Assembly: GCA_013812005.1 (NCBI GenBank) | Contig: JACCUE010000057.1 | Location: forward strand, 1-6,270 | Direction: 5' to 3' | From: Thermoleophilaceae bacterium | GTDB lineage: Bacteria > Actinomycetota > Thermoleophilia > Solirubrobacterales > Thermoleophilaceae | Length of the DNA: 6,270 bases | Part shown: positions 1 to 5,435 of the stretch, in pieces | Position numbering within the stretch: the first letter of the stretch is position 1 | Layout: each line of letters starts with the position of its first letter | The notes under the pieces: generated by a model | The model's database searches: none | Told to the model about the DNA's origin: nothing | What the model saw: the letters and a program-made list of their open reading frames with translations, nothing else | Position numbers and translations under genes: made by a program

Positions 1-111
1 TGGCTGGCAAGTCCGCGGGCGCAGGCGATGCAGCGCATCGGCGAGCACCGTGGACGCCGCCAGGCGCGTCCAGGCGCCGCCGAGCGCGACGGTAATTGCG
101 GCGGAGACCAC
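1..111 (-). CDS. Possible 5' end of an unidentified divergent gene (partial)
   Basis: Reading leftwards from a GTG at 111-109, 37 codons run without a stop to the window edge. The peptide begins MVSAAITVALGGAW and continues with an Ala/Leu-rich stretch. I counted G/C in about 84% of third codon positions, 76% of first and 65% of second, which is the ordering expected of real coding sequence in a GC-rich genome. There is no Shine-Dalgarno-like sequence upstream on this strand (it is pyrimidine-rich), so the start is uncertain and the frame stays open further upstream into the repeat region. No family can be recognised from 37 residues. An open frame this short could arise by chance in GC-rich DNA, so the call is weak. 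Confidence 0.3.
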   Translation of the reverse strand, partial: MVSAAITVALGGAWTRLAASTVLADALHRLRPRTCQP

Positions 112-186
112 TATAAAGGGAGGAGCAAACGTCGTGGGGAGGAGCGCAGCCGGAACGTTGCCGGAGGAGCGCAGGCCGATCGCCTC

Positions 187-225
187 GGGAGGAGCGCAGC
201 CGGAACGTTGTTCCGGCGAGCACCG
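187..225 (+). repeat. Complete 39-nt repeat unit, copy 1, with hairpin
   Basis: This copy is identical over 39 nt to 289-327. Its centre holds a perfect inverted repeat, GCCGGAAC (199-206) and GTTCCGGC (210-217), with a 3-nt GTT loop. It could form an 8-bp stem in single-stranded DNA or RNA, or be a palindromic protein-binding site. No T-tract follows, so it does not look like an intrinsic terminator. Confidence 0.85.
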
Positions 226-232
226 CACCGAA

Positions 233-277
233 GGCTCTCGGCCGAGCACCGCACGGGAGGCTCTCCGGCGAGCACCG
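233..277 (+). repeat. Pair of 19-nt near-identical direct repeats
   Basis: GGCTCTCGGCCGAGCACCG at 233-251 and GGCTCTCCGGCGAGCACCG at 259-277 differ only in the middle and lie 26 nt apart. Their shared CGAGCACCG end is the same as the right end of the 39-nt unit. They therefore look like diverged or recombined relatives of that unit, with a different left arm. Confidence 0.65.
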
Positions 278-288
278 GACCCGTTGTT

Positions 289-327
289 GGGAGGAGCGCA
301 GCCGGAACGTTGTTCCGGCGAGCACCG
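289..327 (+). repeat. Complete 39-nt repeat unit, copy 2, with hairpin
   Basis: This is an exact copy of 187-225, starting 102 nt downstream. The 8-bp stem is at 301-308 and 312-319 with a GTT loop at 309-311. It ends about 70 nt before the start of the PhoX-like gene, so it could lie in or near that gene's promoter or leader. Confidence 0.85.
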
Positions 328-400
328 GACCAAGTTCTTCACAAGGTCTTTGCACGCTGTTCACGAGCCCCACGCCTTCGGCGGGCTAGCGTGAGGTCCC

Positions 401-1597
401 GTGAGCGATCACGCCTACCGCCGCCGCGAGTTCGTGGAGGCAGGGGTGGGAGCGGCCGCCGGCCTGGCATTCGGCGCCGCGTTCTGGAGGGGTGCGTTCG
501 CCGGCGACACGTCCGTGGCGAGCGCCGGTCCGCCGCCGCGTGGCACGGGGTACGGTCCGATGGGCACCCCGGACGAGAACGGCATCCGCCTGCCGGATGG
601 CTTCCGGGCCAGGCGCGTTGCGCGGGGCCAGCAGATCGTGCCCGGCAGCGACTACCGCTGGCACATCGCCTCCGACGGCGCCGCGACCTTCCCGACCCGA
701 GACGGCGGCTGGATCCTGGTGTCCAACTGCGAGGACTTCGAAGGGGGAGCCGGCGCGCTGCGCTTCGGCTCGGACGGGGAGATACGCGACGCCTACCGGA
801 TCCTCGACGGCACTACGCAGAACTGCGCCGGCGGGCCCACGCCCTGGGGCACGTGGCTCTCCTGCGAGGAGGCACAGGAGGGGCGCGTCTGGGAGTGCGA
901 TCCGACGGGGCGGCGCACCGCGCGTGTGCACGACGCGATGGGAGTCTTCAAGCACGAGGCCGCAGCGGTGGACCCTCGCGGCCGGCGGGTCTACCTCACC
1001 GAGGATCTGGAGAACGGAGCGTTCTATCGCTTCACCCCGCGCCGGTGGCCCAGGCTCGAGGAAGGCCTGCTGGAGCTGGCGAAGGTGGCCCGCGACGGCT
1101 CGGTCGAGTGGGCCGAGGTGCCCGATCCCTCCGGCCGGCGCAGCTCCACGCGCGACCAGGTGCCCGGTGCCACGGAGTTCCGGCGCGCGGAGGGCGTCTG
1201 GTTCGACAGCGACACCGTGTACGTGGCGACCACCGACGACTCGAAGATCCACGCCTACGACACCCGGCGTGCGCGCTTCGAGGTGATCTATGACGGGCTG
1301 GCCACGCGGGAGGCGCCACTGGTGCGGGTGGACAACATCACGGCGTCGCGCGGGGGAGAGCTGTTCGTGTGCGAGGACATCGCGGCCGACGAGGTGCACC
1401 TGGGAGTGATGACGCGCTACAGGGAGGTCTCGCGCTTCCTGGCGGTCACCGGTCCCAACCACGACCGCTCCGAGCTCACCGGCGTGGCCTTCGATCCCTC
1501 CGGGTCGCGCCTCTATCTCTCCTCCCAGCGGGCCCACTGCCTCATGGGCGAGGTCTACGAGATCTCGGGGCCCTTCCGCGGGCGCCTGCGCTCCTGA
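401..1597 (+). CDS. Tat-exported PhoX/DUF839-family protein (putative alkaline phosphatase)
   Basis: 398 residues starting at GTG 401, with a short-spaced GAGG at 393-396. The N-terminus is a twin-arginine signal: RRREFVE at 7-13, a hydrophobic Ala/Gly core at about 14-29, and an ASA site at 40-42, so export folded through Tat with cleavage near residue 42 is likely. The mature part matches the PhoX/DUF839 family: NCAGGPTPWGTWLSCEE (141-157), GVFKHEAAAVDP (181-192), YLTEDL (198-203), a RxAEGxWFD stretch (262-269), DN...GGELFVCED (311-326) and TGVAFDPSGSRLYLSSQR (360-377). In characterised PhoX enzymes such motifs build a beta-propeller phosphatase that uses iron and calcium. Cys155, in the LSCEE motif, is the likely counterpart of the iron-ligand Cys. 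Six cysteines (110, 142, 155, 166, 324, 380) are present. It is much shorter than Pseudomonas PhoX, like many actinobacterial DUF839 proteins, so the substrate is uncertain. No Pho box was found. Confidence 0.88.
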   Translation: MSDHAYRRREFVEAGVGAAAGLAFGAAFWRGAFAGDTSVASAGPPPRGTGYGPMGTPDENGIRLPDGFRARRVARGQQIVPGSDYRWHIASDGAATFPTRDGGWILVSNCEDFEGGAGALRFGSDGEIRDAYRILDGTTQNCAGGPTPWGTWLSCEEAQEGRVWECDPTGRRTARVHDAMGVFKHEAAAVDPRGRRVYLTEDLENGAFYRFTPRRWPRLEEGLLELAKVARDGSVEWAEVPDPSGRRSSTRDQVPGATEFRRAEGVWFDSDTVYVATTDDSKIHAYDTRRARFEVIYDGLATREAPLVRVDNITASRGGELFVCEDIAADEVHLGVMTRYREVSRFLAVTGPNHDRSELTGVAFDPSGSRLYLSSQRAHCLMGEVYEISGPFRGRLRS

Positions 1598-1606
1598 GCG
1601 CAGTAC
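1598..1606. other. 9-nt gap between convergent genes
   Basis: The PhoX-like stop (TGA 1595-1597) and the cofE stop (TAG, complement of 1607-1609) face each other across 9 nt. The only symmetry is ACCTA (1605-1609) with TAGGT (1616-1620), a 5-bp stem with no T-tract. No credible bidirectional terminator is present, so read-through in both directions seems possible. Confidence 0.6.
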
Positions 1607-2362
1607 CTACCGAAATAGGTCCTCGGCGGGCGGCCGGCGCATCGCCGCAGCGCCGGTACCGTCCTCGGCCGTAACGAAGCGCTCGAGCCCGCGCGCCACC
1701 ACCACGGGCTCGTCGGAGTCCTTCGAGCGGGCCAGGTCGGCGGCGCCAGCCACGGCGTCGGCCACGGCGATCATCGTCGCCCTGAGCTCGCGGCCGCGCG
1801 CGTCGGGCCGCCCGCGCCGGTCGTCGATCGGAACGAGCCCGGCGGCGCCGAGCGCCACGTCGGTCTGGCCCAGGCGCCAGGCCCGGCCGAAGGAATCGGT
1901 GATCAGCACCGCCGGCCGAACGCCGGACGCCGCCGCGATGCCCGCGCGCAGCTCGCGGGCCGAGCGGTCGGGGTCGGTGGGGAGCAGCACCAGCTCACCG
2001 GGCGCGCCGGCGTTCGACTGATCGACCCCCGCGTTGGCGCACACGTACCCGTGCCGGGTCTCGCAGATCAGCACCCCGCGCTCGGCCCGCAGCACGGTGG
2101 CCGTCTCGTCGAGCACAGCCTGCATCAGCCGCGGATCCCTGCCTTGCTCGGCAGCCACGGCCAAGGCGCGCTCGCCTGGCTCGATGTCGGCCAGCCTCCT
2201 GATCCGACCCTCCGCCTTCGAAACCACCTTGTGGGCCACGCACAGCAGGTCACCGTCGCGCAGGTCCTGCGGCGCCGCAGCCGCCAGCAGCGCCGCCAGG
2301 TCGTCGTCCGGCCTCACCTCGGGCAGGCCCTGCAGCGCGACCAGCGAGAGCTCAGGGCTCAG
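1607..2362 (-). CDS. cofE: Coenzyme F420:L-glutamate ligase, single-domain CofE
   Basis: CofE adds L-glutamates to F420-0 using GTP and divalent metal, in the cytoplasm; the first bond is to the lactyl carboxylate and the next is gamma-linked. From a CTG start at 2362 the product has 251 residues. Family motifs are LVALQGLPEVRPDDDL (7-22), KVVSKAEGR (45-53), CANAGVDQSN (108-117), ITDSFGRAWR (154-163) and VARGLERF (222-229). The conventional start, GTG 2317 (236 residues), removes the first strand and the GLPE segment that archaeal CofE and mycobacterial FbiB contain. There is no ATG, GTG or TTG in frame between 2317 and the cofC stop. The CTG overlaps the cofC stop as CTGA and has GAGG 7 nt upstream, so I prefer it. 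The protein ends just after the ligase domain. The C-terminal FMN-binding reductase domain of FbiB is absent. It is the last gene of the F420 operon. Confidence 0.93.
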   Translation of the reverse strand: MSPELSLVALQGLPEVRPDDDLAALLAAAAPQDLRDGDLLCVAHKVVSKAEGRIRRLADIEPGERALAVAAEQGRDPRLMQAVLDETATVLRAERGVLICETRHGYVCANAGVDQSNAGAPGELVLLPTDPDRSARELRAGIAAASGVRPAVLITDSFGRAWRLGQTDVALGAAGLVPIDDRRGRPDARGRELRATMIAVADAVAGAADLARSKDSDEPVVVARGLERFVTAEDGTGAAAMRRPPAEDLFR

Positions 2363-3048
2363 CTGCGGACCTCAAGCTGTGGGGACTCGGCGGGCGCCTG
2401 GCCGAGCCGGGCGAGGGCCACGCGCGTCGCCGGGGCGCGGCCGTCGGCCCCGGCCAGCGTCGCGGAGAGCGCCGCCAGGTCCGCGGGGGTGTCGATGTCG
2501 AGCATCAGCCCGGCCACCTGCTCGATGCGGTAGGAGACCCCCGCGACCTCGGCAGCGGCCGCGTGACGGGCGAGGCTGTCGGGACCAAAGGCGGGCGCGA
2601 TCGCGGTGGGAGGGATCAGGACGAGGGCGTTGGTGCCCTTGCCGTGGCGGTCGGGAACGATCGTCACCGCGGTGCCGGCGGCCTCGGCGCGCTCGAGCAT
2701 CGCGCCCAGCTCCTCGGCGTCGAGCAGCGGGGTGTCGCCCGGTACGAGCAGGACACGGTCGTGGCCGGCTTCCAGAGCGTGGCTGATCCCCAGGCCGGCC
2801 GCCGCGCTCTGGCCGGACTCCTGGGGGTCGTGGATCACGGAGATGCTGCCGCCGGCAACGTCGTCGGCTACCCGGTTGGCGGTGACCACGACGATCTCGT
2901 GGATGGCGGGCGCGGCGCGCAATGTGGCCAGCACGTCGGAGAACATGGCCCCGGCGAGGGTCTCGCGTGACCCTCCGGTGAGCAGGCCCGACAGGCGCTG
3001 CTTGGCGGCGCCGAAGCTCTTGATTGGCAGGATCGCGATCGTGCGCAC
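2359..3048 (-). CDS. cofC: 2-phospholactate/phosphoenolpyruvate guanylyltransferase (CofC/FbiD)
   Basis: 229 residues from GTG 3048. CofC condenses GTP with a phosphorylated C3 acid (2-phospholactate in archaea, PEP in mycobacteria, 3-phosphoglycerate in some proteobacteria). It hands the unstable product to CofD. The fold is a nucleotidyltransferase: LPIKSFGAAKQRL (7-19) is the N-terminal nucleotide-binding loop, VPGDTPLL (102-109) carries metal-binding Asp105, and PDRHGKGTNAL (132-142), FGPDS (154-158) and LDIDTPADL (183-191, Asp184 and Asp186) follow. Asp105, Asp184, Asp186, Thr139, Gly155 and Ser158 appear to match, with the same local spacing, the residues that hold magnesium and PEP in Mycobacterium tuberculosis FbiD (from memory of that structure). 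This does not by itself settle the substrate. It lies 32 nt after cofD and overlaps cofE by 4 nt at the preferred start. No clear ribosome binding site precedes it. The last 30 or so residues are poorly conserved. Confidence 0.94.
   Translation of the reverse strand: MRTIAILPIKSFGAAKQRLSGLLTGGSRETLAGAMFSDVLATLRAAPAIHEIVVVTANRVADDVAGGSISVIHDPQESGQSAAAGLGISHALEAGHDRVLLVPGDTPLLDAEELGAMLERAEAAGTAVTIVPDRHGKGTNALVLIPPTAIAPAFGPDSLARHAAAAEVAGVSYRIEQVAGLMLDIDTPADLAALSATLAGADGRAPATRVALARLGQAPAESPQLEVRS
2370..2373 (-). promoter_or_regulatory. Probable ribosome binding site for the CTG start of cofE
   Basis: GAGG on the minus strand lies within the last codons of cofC, 7 nt before the CTG at 2362-2360. 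This spacing supports initiation at that CTG, coupled to termination of cofC. Confidence 0.45.
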
Positions 3049-3080
3049 GGCGGTCGAGAGAGCCTAGTTGGGAAGACCAG

Positions 3081-3989
3081 CTACCGAAGGAGTGACTTCG
3101 CGAACTCCACGGTCGCTGCGGCCACCCGGCGGCGCGCGTCGGGATCGCCCATCAACGTGTCTGTCTCCAGGGCGGGCACGCCATCGACGGGCTCGTCGGC
3201 CACCACGCCGTCGAGCAGGTCGCCGTAGGCGCCGACCATGGCCGACGCATCCGGCTCGAGCCCGGCGTGGTCACAGAACAGGCGCGTGGGGCCCTTCACC
3301 ACCTCGCCGCCCACGAACGGGCTCATCGCCACCACCGGGGCCGAGGTGGCGCGCAGCGCCTCCGGCATCCCCGGCACGGCCAGGATCGGGCCGATGGAGA
3401 TCACCGGGTTGCTCGGCCCGATCAGCACCACATCGGCCTCCGCGATGGCCGCCAGCACCTCGGGAGTGGGTCGTGCACTGCCCGCGCCGGTGAACTCGAG
3501 GCCCTCGATGGGTCCCTCGGCCCGGTCGGCGATCATGAACTCCTGGAAGGGGAGACTCCGGCCACGGGCCTCGATCCGGGTGCGCACCGGCTCGTCGCAC
3601 ATCGGCAGTACCCGGGCGCCGACTCCCATGCCTTCAACCACCGCGGCGTGGGCGTCGGTCAGCCGCCGGCCGTCGGCCAGCAGCTCGGTGCGCACGAGGC
3701 ACATGGCGAGGTCGCGGTCACCGAGCCGAAACCACGTCGGCCGCCCCGCGGTCTTCAAGGCGCTCATCACCTCCCAGGTGTCACCCCGAATTCCGTAGCC
3801 GCGCTCGTCGATGGCGTCGGCGAGCCAGTAGGTGACCAGGTCGGGATCCGGGGATACGTGGACGCCGTACACCTCGGCGTCGTCACCGGTGTTGGCCACG
3901 ACGGTGAGGCCTTCGGCCCCGACCACGTCGAGCAGCCCGCGGGCGAGCTTCGCGCCTCCGCTGCCGCCGGAGAGGAGTGCTACCCGCAC
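3081..3989 (-). CDS. cofD: 2-phospho-L-lactate/PEP transferase (CofD/FbiA)
   Basis: 302 residues from GTG 3989, close to the usual CofD/FbiA length. The enzyme transfers the phospho-C3 moiety from the GDP- or GMP-activated donor made by CofC onto Fo. This gives F420-0, or dehydro-F420-0 when PEP is used. Visible family motifs are LSGGSGGAKLARGL (6-19), VANTGDD (31-37), VSPDPDLVTYWLA (45-57), WFRLGDRDLA (86-95), PFQEFM (147-152), LIGPSNPVISIGPIL (189-203) and MSPFVGGEVVKGP (222-234). All expected blocks are intact and the protein begins directly at the first strand of the fold, which supports the start. It starts 10 nt after the npdG stop, and cofC follows after 32 nt, so the genes are almost certainly cotranscribed. 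No strong Shine-Dalgarno sequence is visible, so coupling to npdG translation is plausible. Confidence 0.96.
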   Translation of the reverse strand: MRVALLSGGSGGAKLARGLLDVVGAEGLTVVANTGDDAEVYGVHVSPDPDLVTYWLADAIDERGYGIRGDTWEVMSALKTAGRPTWFRLGDRDLAMCLVRTELLADGRRLTDAHAAVVEGMGVGARVLPMCDEPVRTRIEARGRSLPFQEFMIADRAEGPIEGLEFTGAGSARPTPEVLAAIAEADVVLIGPSNPVISIGPILAVPGMPEALRATSAPVVAMSPFVGGEVVKGPTRLFCDHAGLEPDASAMVGAYGDLLDGVVADEPVDGVPALETDTLMGDPDARRRVAAATVEFAKSLLR

Positions 3990-3999
3990 CGCGGCCCGG

Positions 4000-4713
4000 C
4001 TACCAGAGCTCGTCGGGCAGGCCCGTGAGCCTGACGCCCGCGTGGGTCTTGTTGCGGATGTTGACCGAGATGAGCAGGGGGGTGAGGCCCTCCACGAGGC
4101 GGGCGGTCTCGAGGGCGCCCGCGTTCACGGGGCGCAGCCCCGGGATCAGCGCTATCAACGCGGCCACCCGCCGCTTGGCCTCCTTCGCGTCGCCGGTCAC
4201 GAGCACGTCCTCATCGAGCTGGGCGTCGAGGTTGCCGAGCGTGGCGGCGCTCACGGTGTGCAGGGCGCTCACCACCGTCACCCCGTCTGGCACCATCTCC
4301 TGCGCCTGCTCGGCAGCCGATCCCTGGGGCACGCCCAGCAGCCGCGTGGCCTTTCCGGACACGGCGGCCGCCAGCGGCACGGTGGCGTCCACGAGAATCT
4401 GACCCTCGCCGAGCGCGCCCTTCAGGTTGGTCAGGTTCTCGGACTGCGCCCGGAAGGGCACGGCGAGGAACACGATCGGCCCGCGCCTGGCGGCCTCTCC
4501 GTTCTCGGTGCCCTCGACGTCGGCGCCGGGCACCTGCTCGCGCACCTTCTCCGCGGACTCCTCGGCCCGGCCGGCGTCGCGTGAGCCGATCACCACGGGC
4601 CGGCCGGCAGCGGCCAGGCGCAGCGCCAGGCCGAAGCCGAGCGCGCCGGTGCCGCCGACGATCGGGATGGGCTCACTGGCGCTCACGGGCGGCGAGGCTA
4701 CTGAGTCAGCCAT
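4000..4713 (-). CDS. npdG: NADPH-dependent F420 reductase (F420:NADP+ oxidoreductase)
   Basis: 237 residues from ATG 4713. The enzyme passes hydride between NADPH and F420; in bacteria this supplies F420H2 to F420-dependent reductases. The Rossmann NADP site is IPIVGGTGALGFGLALRL (16-33) followed by VVIGSRDAGRA (40-50). The Ser-Arg after the second strand is the usual NADP 2'-phosphate signature of this family. AVPF (84-87), the SALHTVSA segment (149-156), VTGDAKEAK (172-180) and the end SVNIRNKTHAGVRLTGL (216-232) also fit the Fno/NpdG family. The first 9 residues are extra. GTG at 4686-4684 (Val10) would give a more usual length and a longer divergent spacer, so it is a real alternative. 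It is first in the F420 operon, 10 nt before cofD. The promoter must lie within or near the divergent DUF998 gene if the ATG is used. Confidence 0.94.
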   Translation of the reverse strand: MADSVASPPVSASEPIPIVGGTGALGFGLALRLAAAGRPVVIGSRDAGRAEESAEKVREQVPGADVEGTENGEAARRGPIVFLAVPFRAQSENLTNLKGALGEGQILVDATVPLAAAVSGKATRLLGVPQGSAAEQAQEMVPDGVTVVSALHTVSAATLGNLDAQLDEDVLVTGDAKEAKRRVAALIALIPGLRPVNAGALETARLVEGLTPLLISVNIRNKTHAGVRLTGLPDELW

Positions 4714-4722
4714 GCTGGGCCG
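4696..4722. promoter_or_regulatory. Divergent start region with a short palindrome
   Basis: The npdG ATG (4713-4711) and the DUF998 GTG (4723) stand back to back with 9 nt between them. Just inside npdG is the palindrome CTGAGTCAG (4701-4709), flanked by GGCT (4696-4699) and AGCC (4708-4711). It could be an operator shared by both directions. I see no convincing -10/-35 pair for either strand and no Shine-Dalgarno sequence. The regulatory reading is therefore speculative. Confidence 0.25.
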
Positions 4723-5373
4723 GTGAGCACTCGGCTCCTGGCGGTCGTGGCTGTGGCGGGACAGGCCAACTTCGTGGCCGCCTGGATCGTCGGCGGACTC
4801 CTGCAGCCCGGCTACTCAACGGCCGACCAGACGGTCTCCGAGCTGTTCGCGCGCACGGCGGACAACCCGCTCGTCCTATGGATCGGCCTCGCCGGCCTGG
4901 TGCCCTCCTACCTGGCCACGGCGGCGATGCTGCACCGCGCCCTGGGGCAGCGGGGACGGGTGGCGGTCGTCCTCTTCGTGCTAGCGGCGCCGCTCGTGAC
5001 CACCGTCCTGGTGTCCCCGCTCGACTGCATGACCAACGGCGGCGCCGCCTGCGCGGAGCGCATCAGTGGGGGAGGGGCCTCGGGAACCCACGATCTCCAC
5101 AACCTGGCCGCCGTGGCGCTTCAGCTGCTCCTGGTTTCCACGCCGTTCGCGGTCGCGGTCGCCGTCCGTGGCTCGCGCCTCGTGCCCTGGGCGCTCGGCT
5201 TCGGCGTGCTGGGTGTCTTGACGATCCTCGCCGTGGGCGCGAGCGATCCCGGCCAGGCCGGCTATGGCATCGCGCAGCGCGTGACGTTCGGCTTCGTGAA
5301 CCTGTGGGTGAGCGCCATCGCCGTCGCGGCGCTCGCGGGGATCAGGGCCCCGGGCGGGGTGGACGCCCGCTGA
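4723..5373 (+). CDS. DUF998-family six-helix membrane protein
   Basis: 216 residues from GTG 4723. Hydrophobic segments at about 4-27, 47-70, 79-97, 125-147, 152-172 and 184-205 give six predicted membrane helices. After helix 1 comes LQPGYSTADQTVSELFA (27-43), the characteristic Tyr-Ser...Ile/Val-Ser-Glu-Leu motif of DUF998. Helix 3 ends in SPLDCMTN (98-105), and helix 4 begins with a His-rich HDLHN (123-127); both also occur in this family. The loop between them is Gly/Ala-rich with Cys102 and Cys110. The biochemical role of DUF998 is not established. The start codon sits 9 nt from the divergent npdG start and has no clear ribosome binding site, so a leaderless transcript is possible. The gene is probably cotranscribed with the downstream lyase gene, whose start lies about 60 nt after this stop. 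No sequence feature ties it to F420. Confidence 0.82.
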   Translation: MSTRLLAVVAVAGQANFVAAWIVGGLLQPGYSTADQTVSELFARTADNPLVLWIGLAGLVPSYLATAAMLHRALGQRGRVAVVLFVLAAPLVTTVLVSPLDCMTNGGAACAERISGGGASGTHDLHNLAAVALQLLLVSTPFAVAVAVRGSRLVPWALGFGVLGVLTILAVGASDPGQAGYGIAQRVTFGFVNLWVSAIAVAALAGIRAPGGVDAR

Positions 5374-5435
5374 GGCTCGCGGGCAAGGTGGCGCTGGTCG
5401 TGACCGGCCTGAGCGGCGGCCCCGGCATGATGTGA
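5370..5435 (+). pseudogene. Possible remnant of a short-chain dehydrogenase N-terminus
   Basis: From CTG 5370, overlapping the DUF998 stop as CTGA, a frame of 21 codons plus stop reads LRLAGKVALVVTGLSGGPGMM. This resembles the start of short-chain dehydrogenases, which usually begin with a Leu-Xaa-Gly-Lys-Val-Ala-Leu-Val-Thr-Gly strand followed by a Gly-rich turn. Here an extra Val sits in the strand and the Gly motif is imperfect. The frame ends at TGA 5433-5435, overlapping the preferred GTG of the next gene as GTGA. It may be the leftover of a deleted gene, a translated coupling peptide, or chance. The similarity rests on about 13 residues. Confidence 0.3.

Larger units (their letters stand above)
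118..328 (+). repeat. Cluster of degenerate intergenic repeats built on a 39-nt unit
   Basis: The unit has a left half GGGAGGAGCGCAGCC/GGAACGTTG and a right half TTCCGGCGAGCACCG. Complete units lie at 187-225 and 289-327. A left half alone lies at 137-160. Shorter pieces of the left half begin at 118 (GGGAGGAGC) and 163 (GGAGGAGCGCAG). Right-half pieces occur inside 233-251 and 259-277, and an isolated CGGCGAGCACCG lies at 39-50. Spacings between left halves are irregular (19, 26, 24 and 102 nt), so this is neither a simple tandem array nor a CRISPR. It resembles a REP-type or shuffled extragenic element. Function unknown. Confidence 0.8.
112..400. other. Intergenic region filled by short repeats upstream of the PhoX-like gene
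   Basis: No convincing gene is seen in these 289 bases. Short open frames do cross them, but the same repeat is read in different frames at different copies, so the encoded peptides are not conserved. The left half (118-328) holds the repeats listed separately. The right part (329-400) is less GC-rich (CAAGTTCTTCACAAGG around 331-346) and is the most likely place for the promoter of the PhoX-like gene, but I could not pair a -35 with a -10 at proper spacing. An A/T-rich patch, CTATAAA, lies at 111-117. It could serve as a -10 on either strand, but no matching -35 is visible. Confidence 0.6.

Noticed and set aside
118..328. CRISPR array
   Set aside because: Spacing between repeats is irregular, the repeats are fragmentary and there are no uniform unique spacers or nearby cas genes.
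50..394. Plus-strand open frame through the repeats, ending just before the PhoX-like gene; a purine-rich GGGAGGAG at 118-125 precedes an in-frame GTG at 134
   Set aside because: The GGAGGAG sequence is part of the repeat itself, and the repeat copies are read in different frames, so no peptide is conserved. It was not kept as a gene.
28..1293. Long plus-strand open frame of 421 codons, Arg/Gly-rich
   Set aside because: It overlaps the PhoX-like gene in another frame, has no recognisable domain and has the Arg-rich composition typical of shadow frames in GC-rich DNA.
386..1537. 383-codon minus-strand frame opposite the PhoX-like gene
   Set aside because: It is antisense to a gene with clear family motifs and a Tat signal, and the antisense protein shows no recognisable motif.
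1605..1620. Bidirectional terminator between the PhoX-like gene and cofE
   Set aside because: The stem is only 5 bp (ACCTA/TAGGT) with a 6-nt loop and no T-tract, which is within chance expectation.
3031..3040. Perfect 10-bp palindrome GATCGCGATC near the cofC start
   Set aside because: It lies inside cofC codons for Ile-Ala-Ile and is readily explained by coding in a GC-rich genome; there is no second copy nearby.
4581..5435. 284-codon plus-strand frame across npdG and the DUF998 gene
   Set aside because: It overlaps two well-supported genes and is Arg/Gly-rich with no motifs. Only its last 21 codons resemble anything, and these are treated separately as a possible dehydrogenase remnant.
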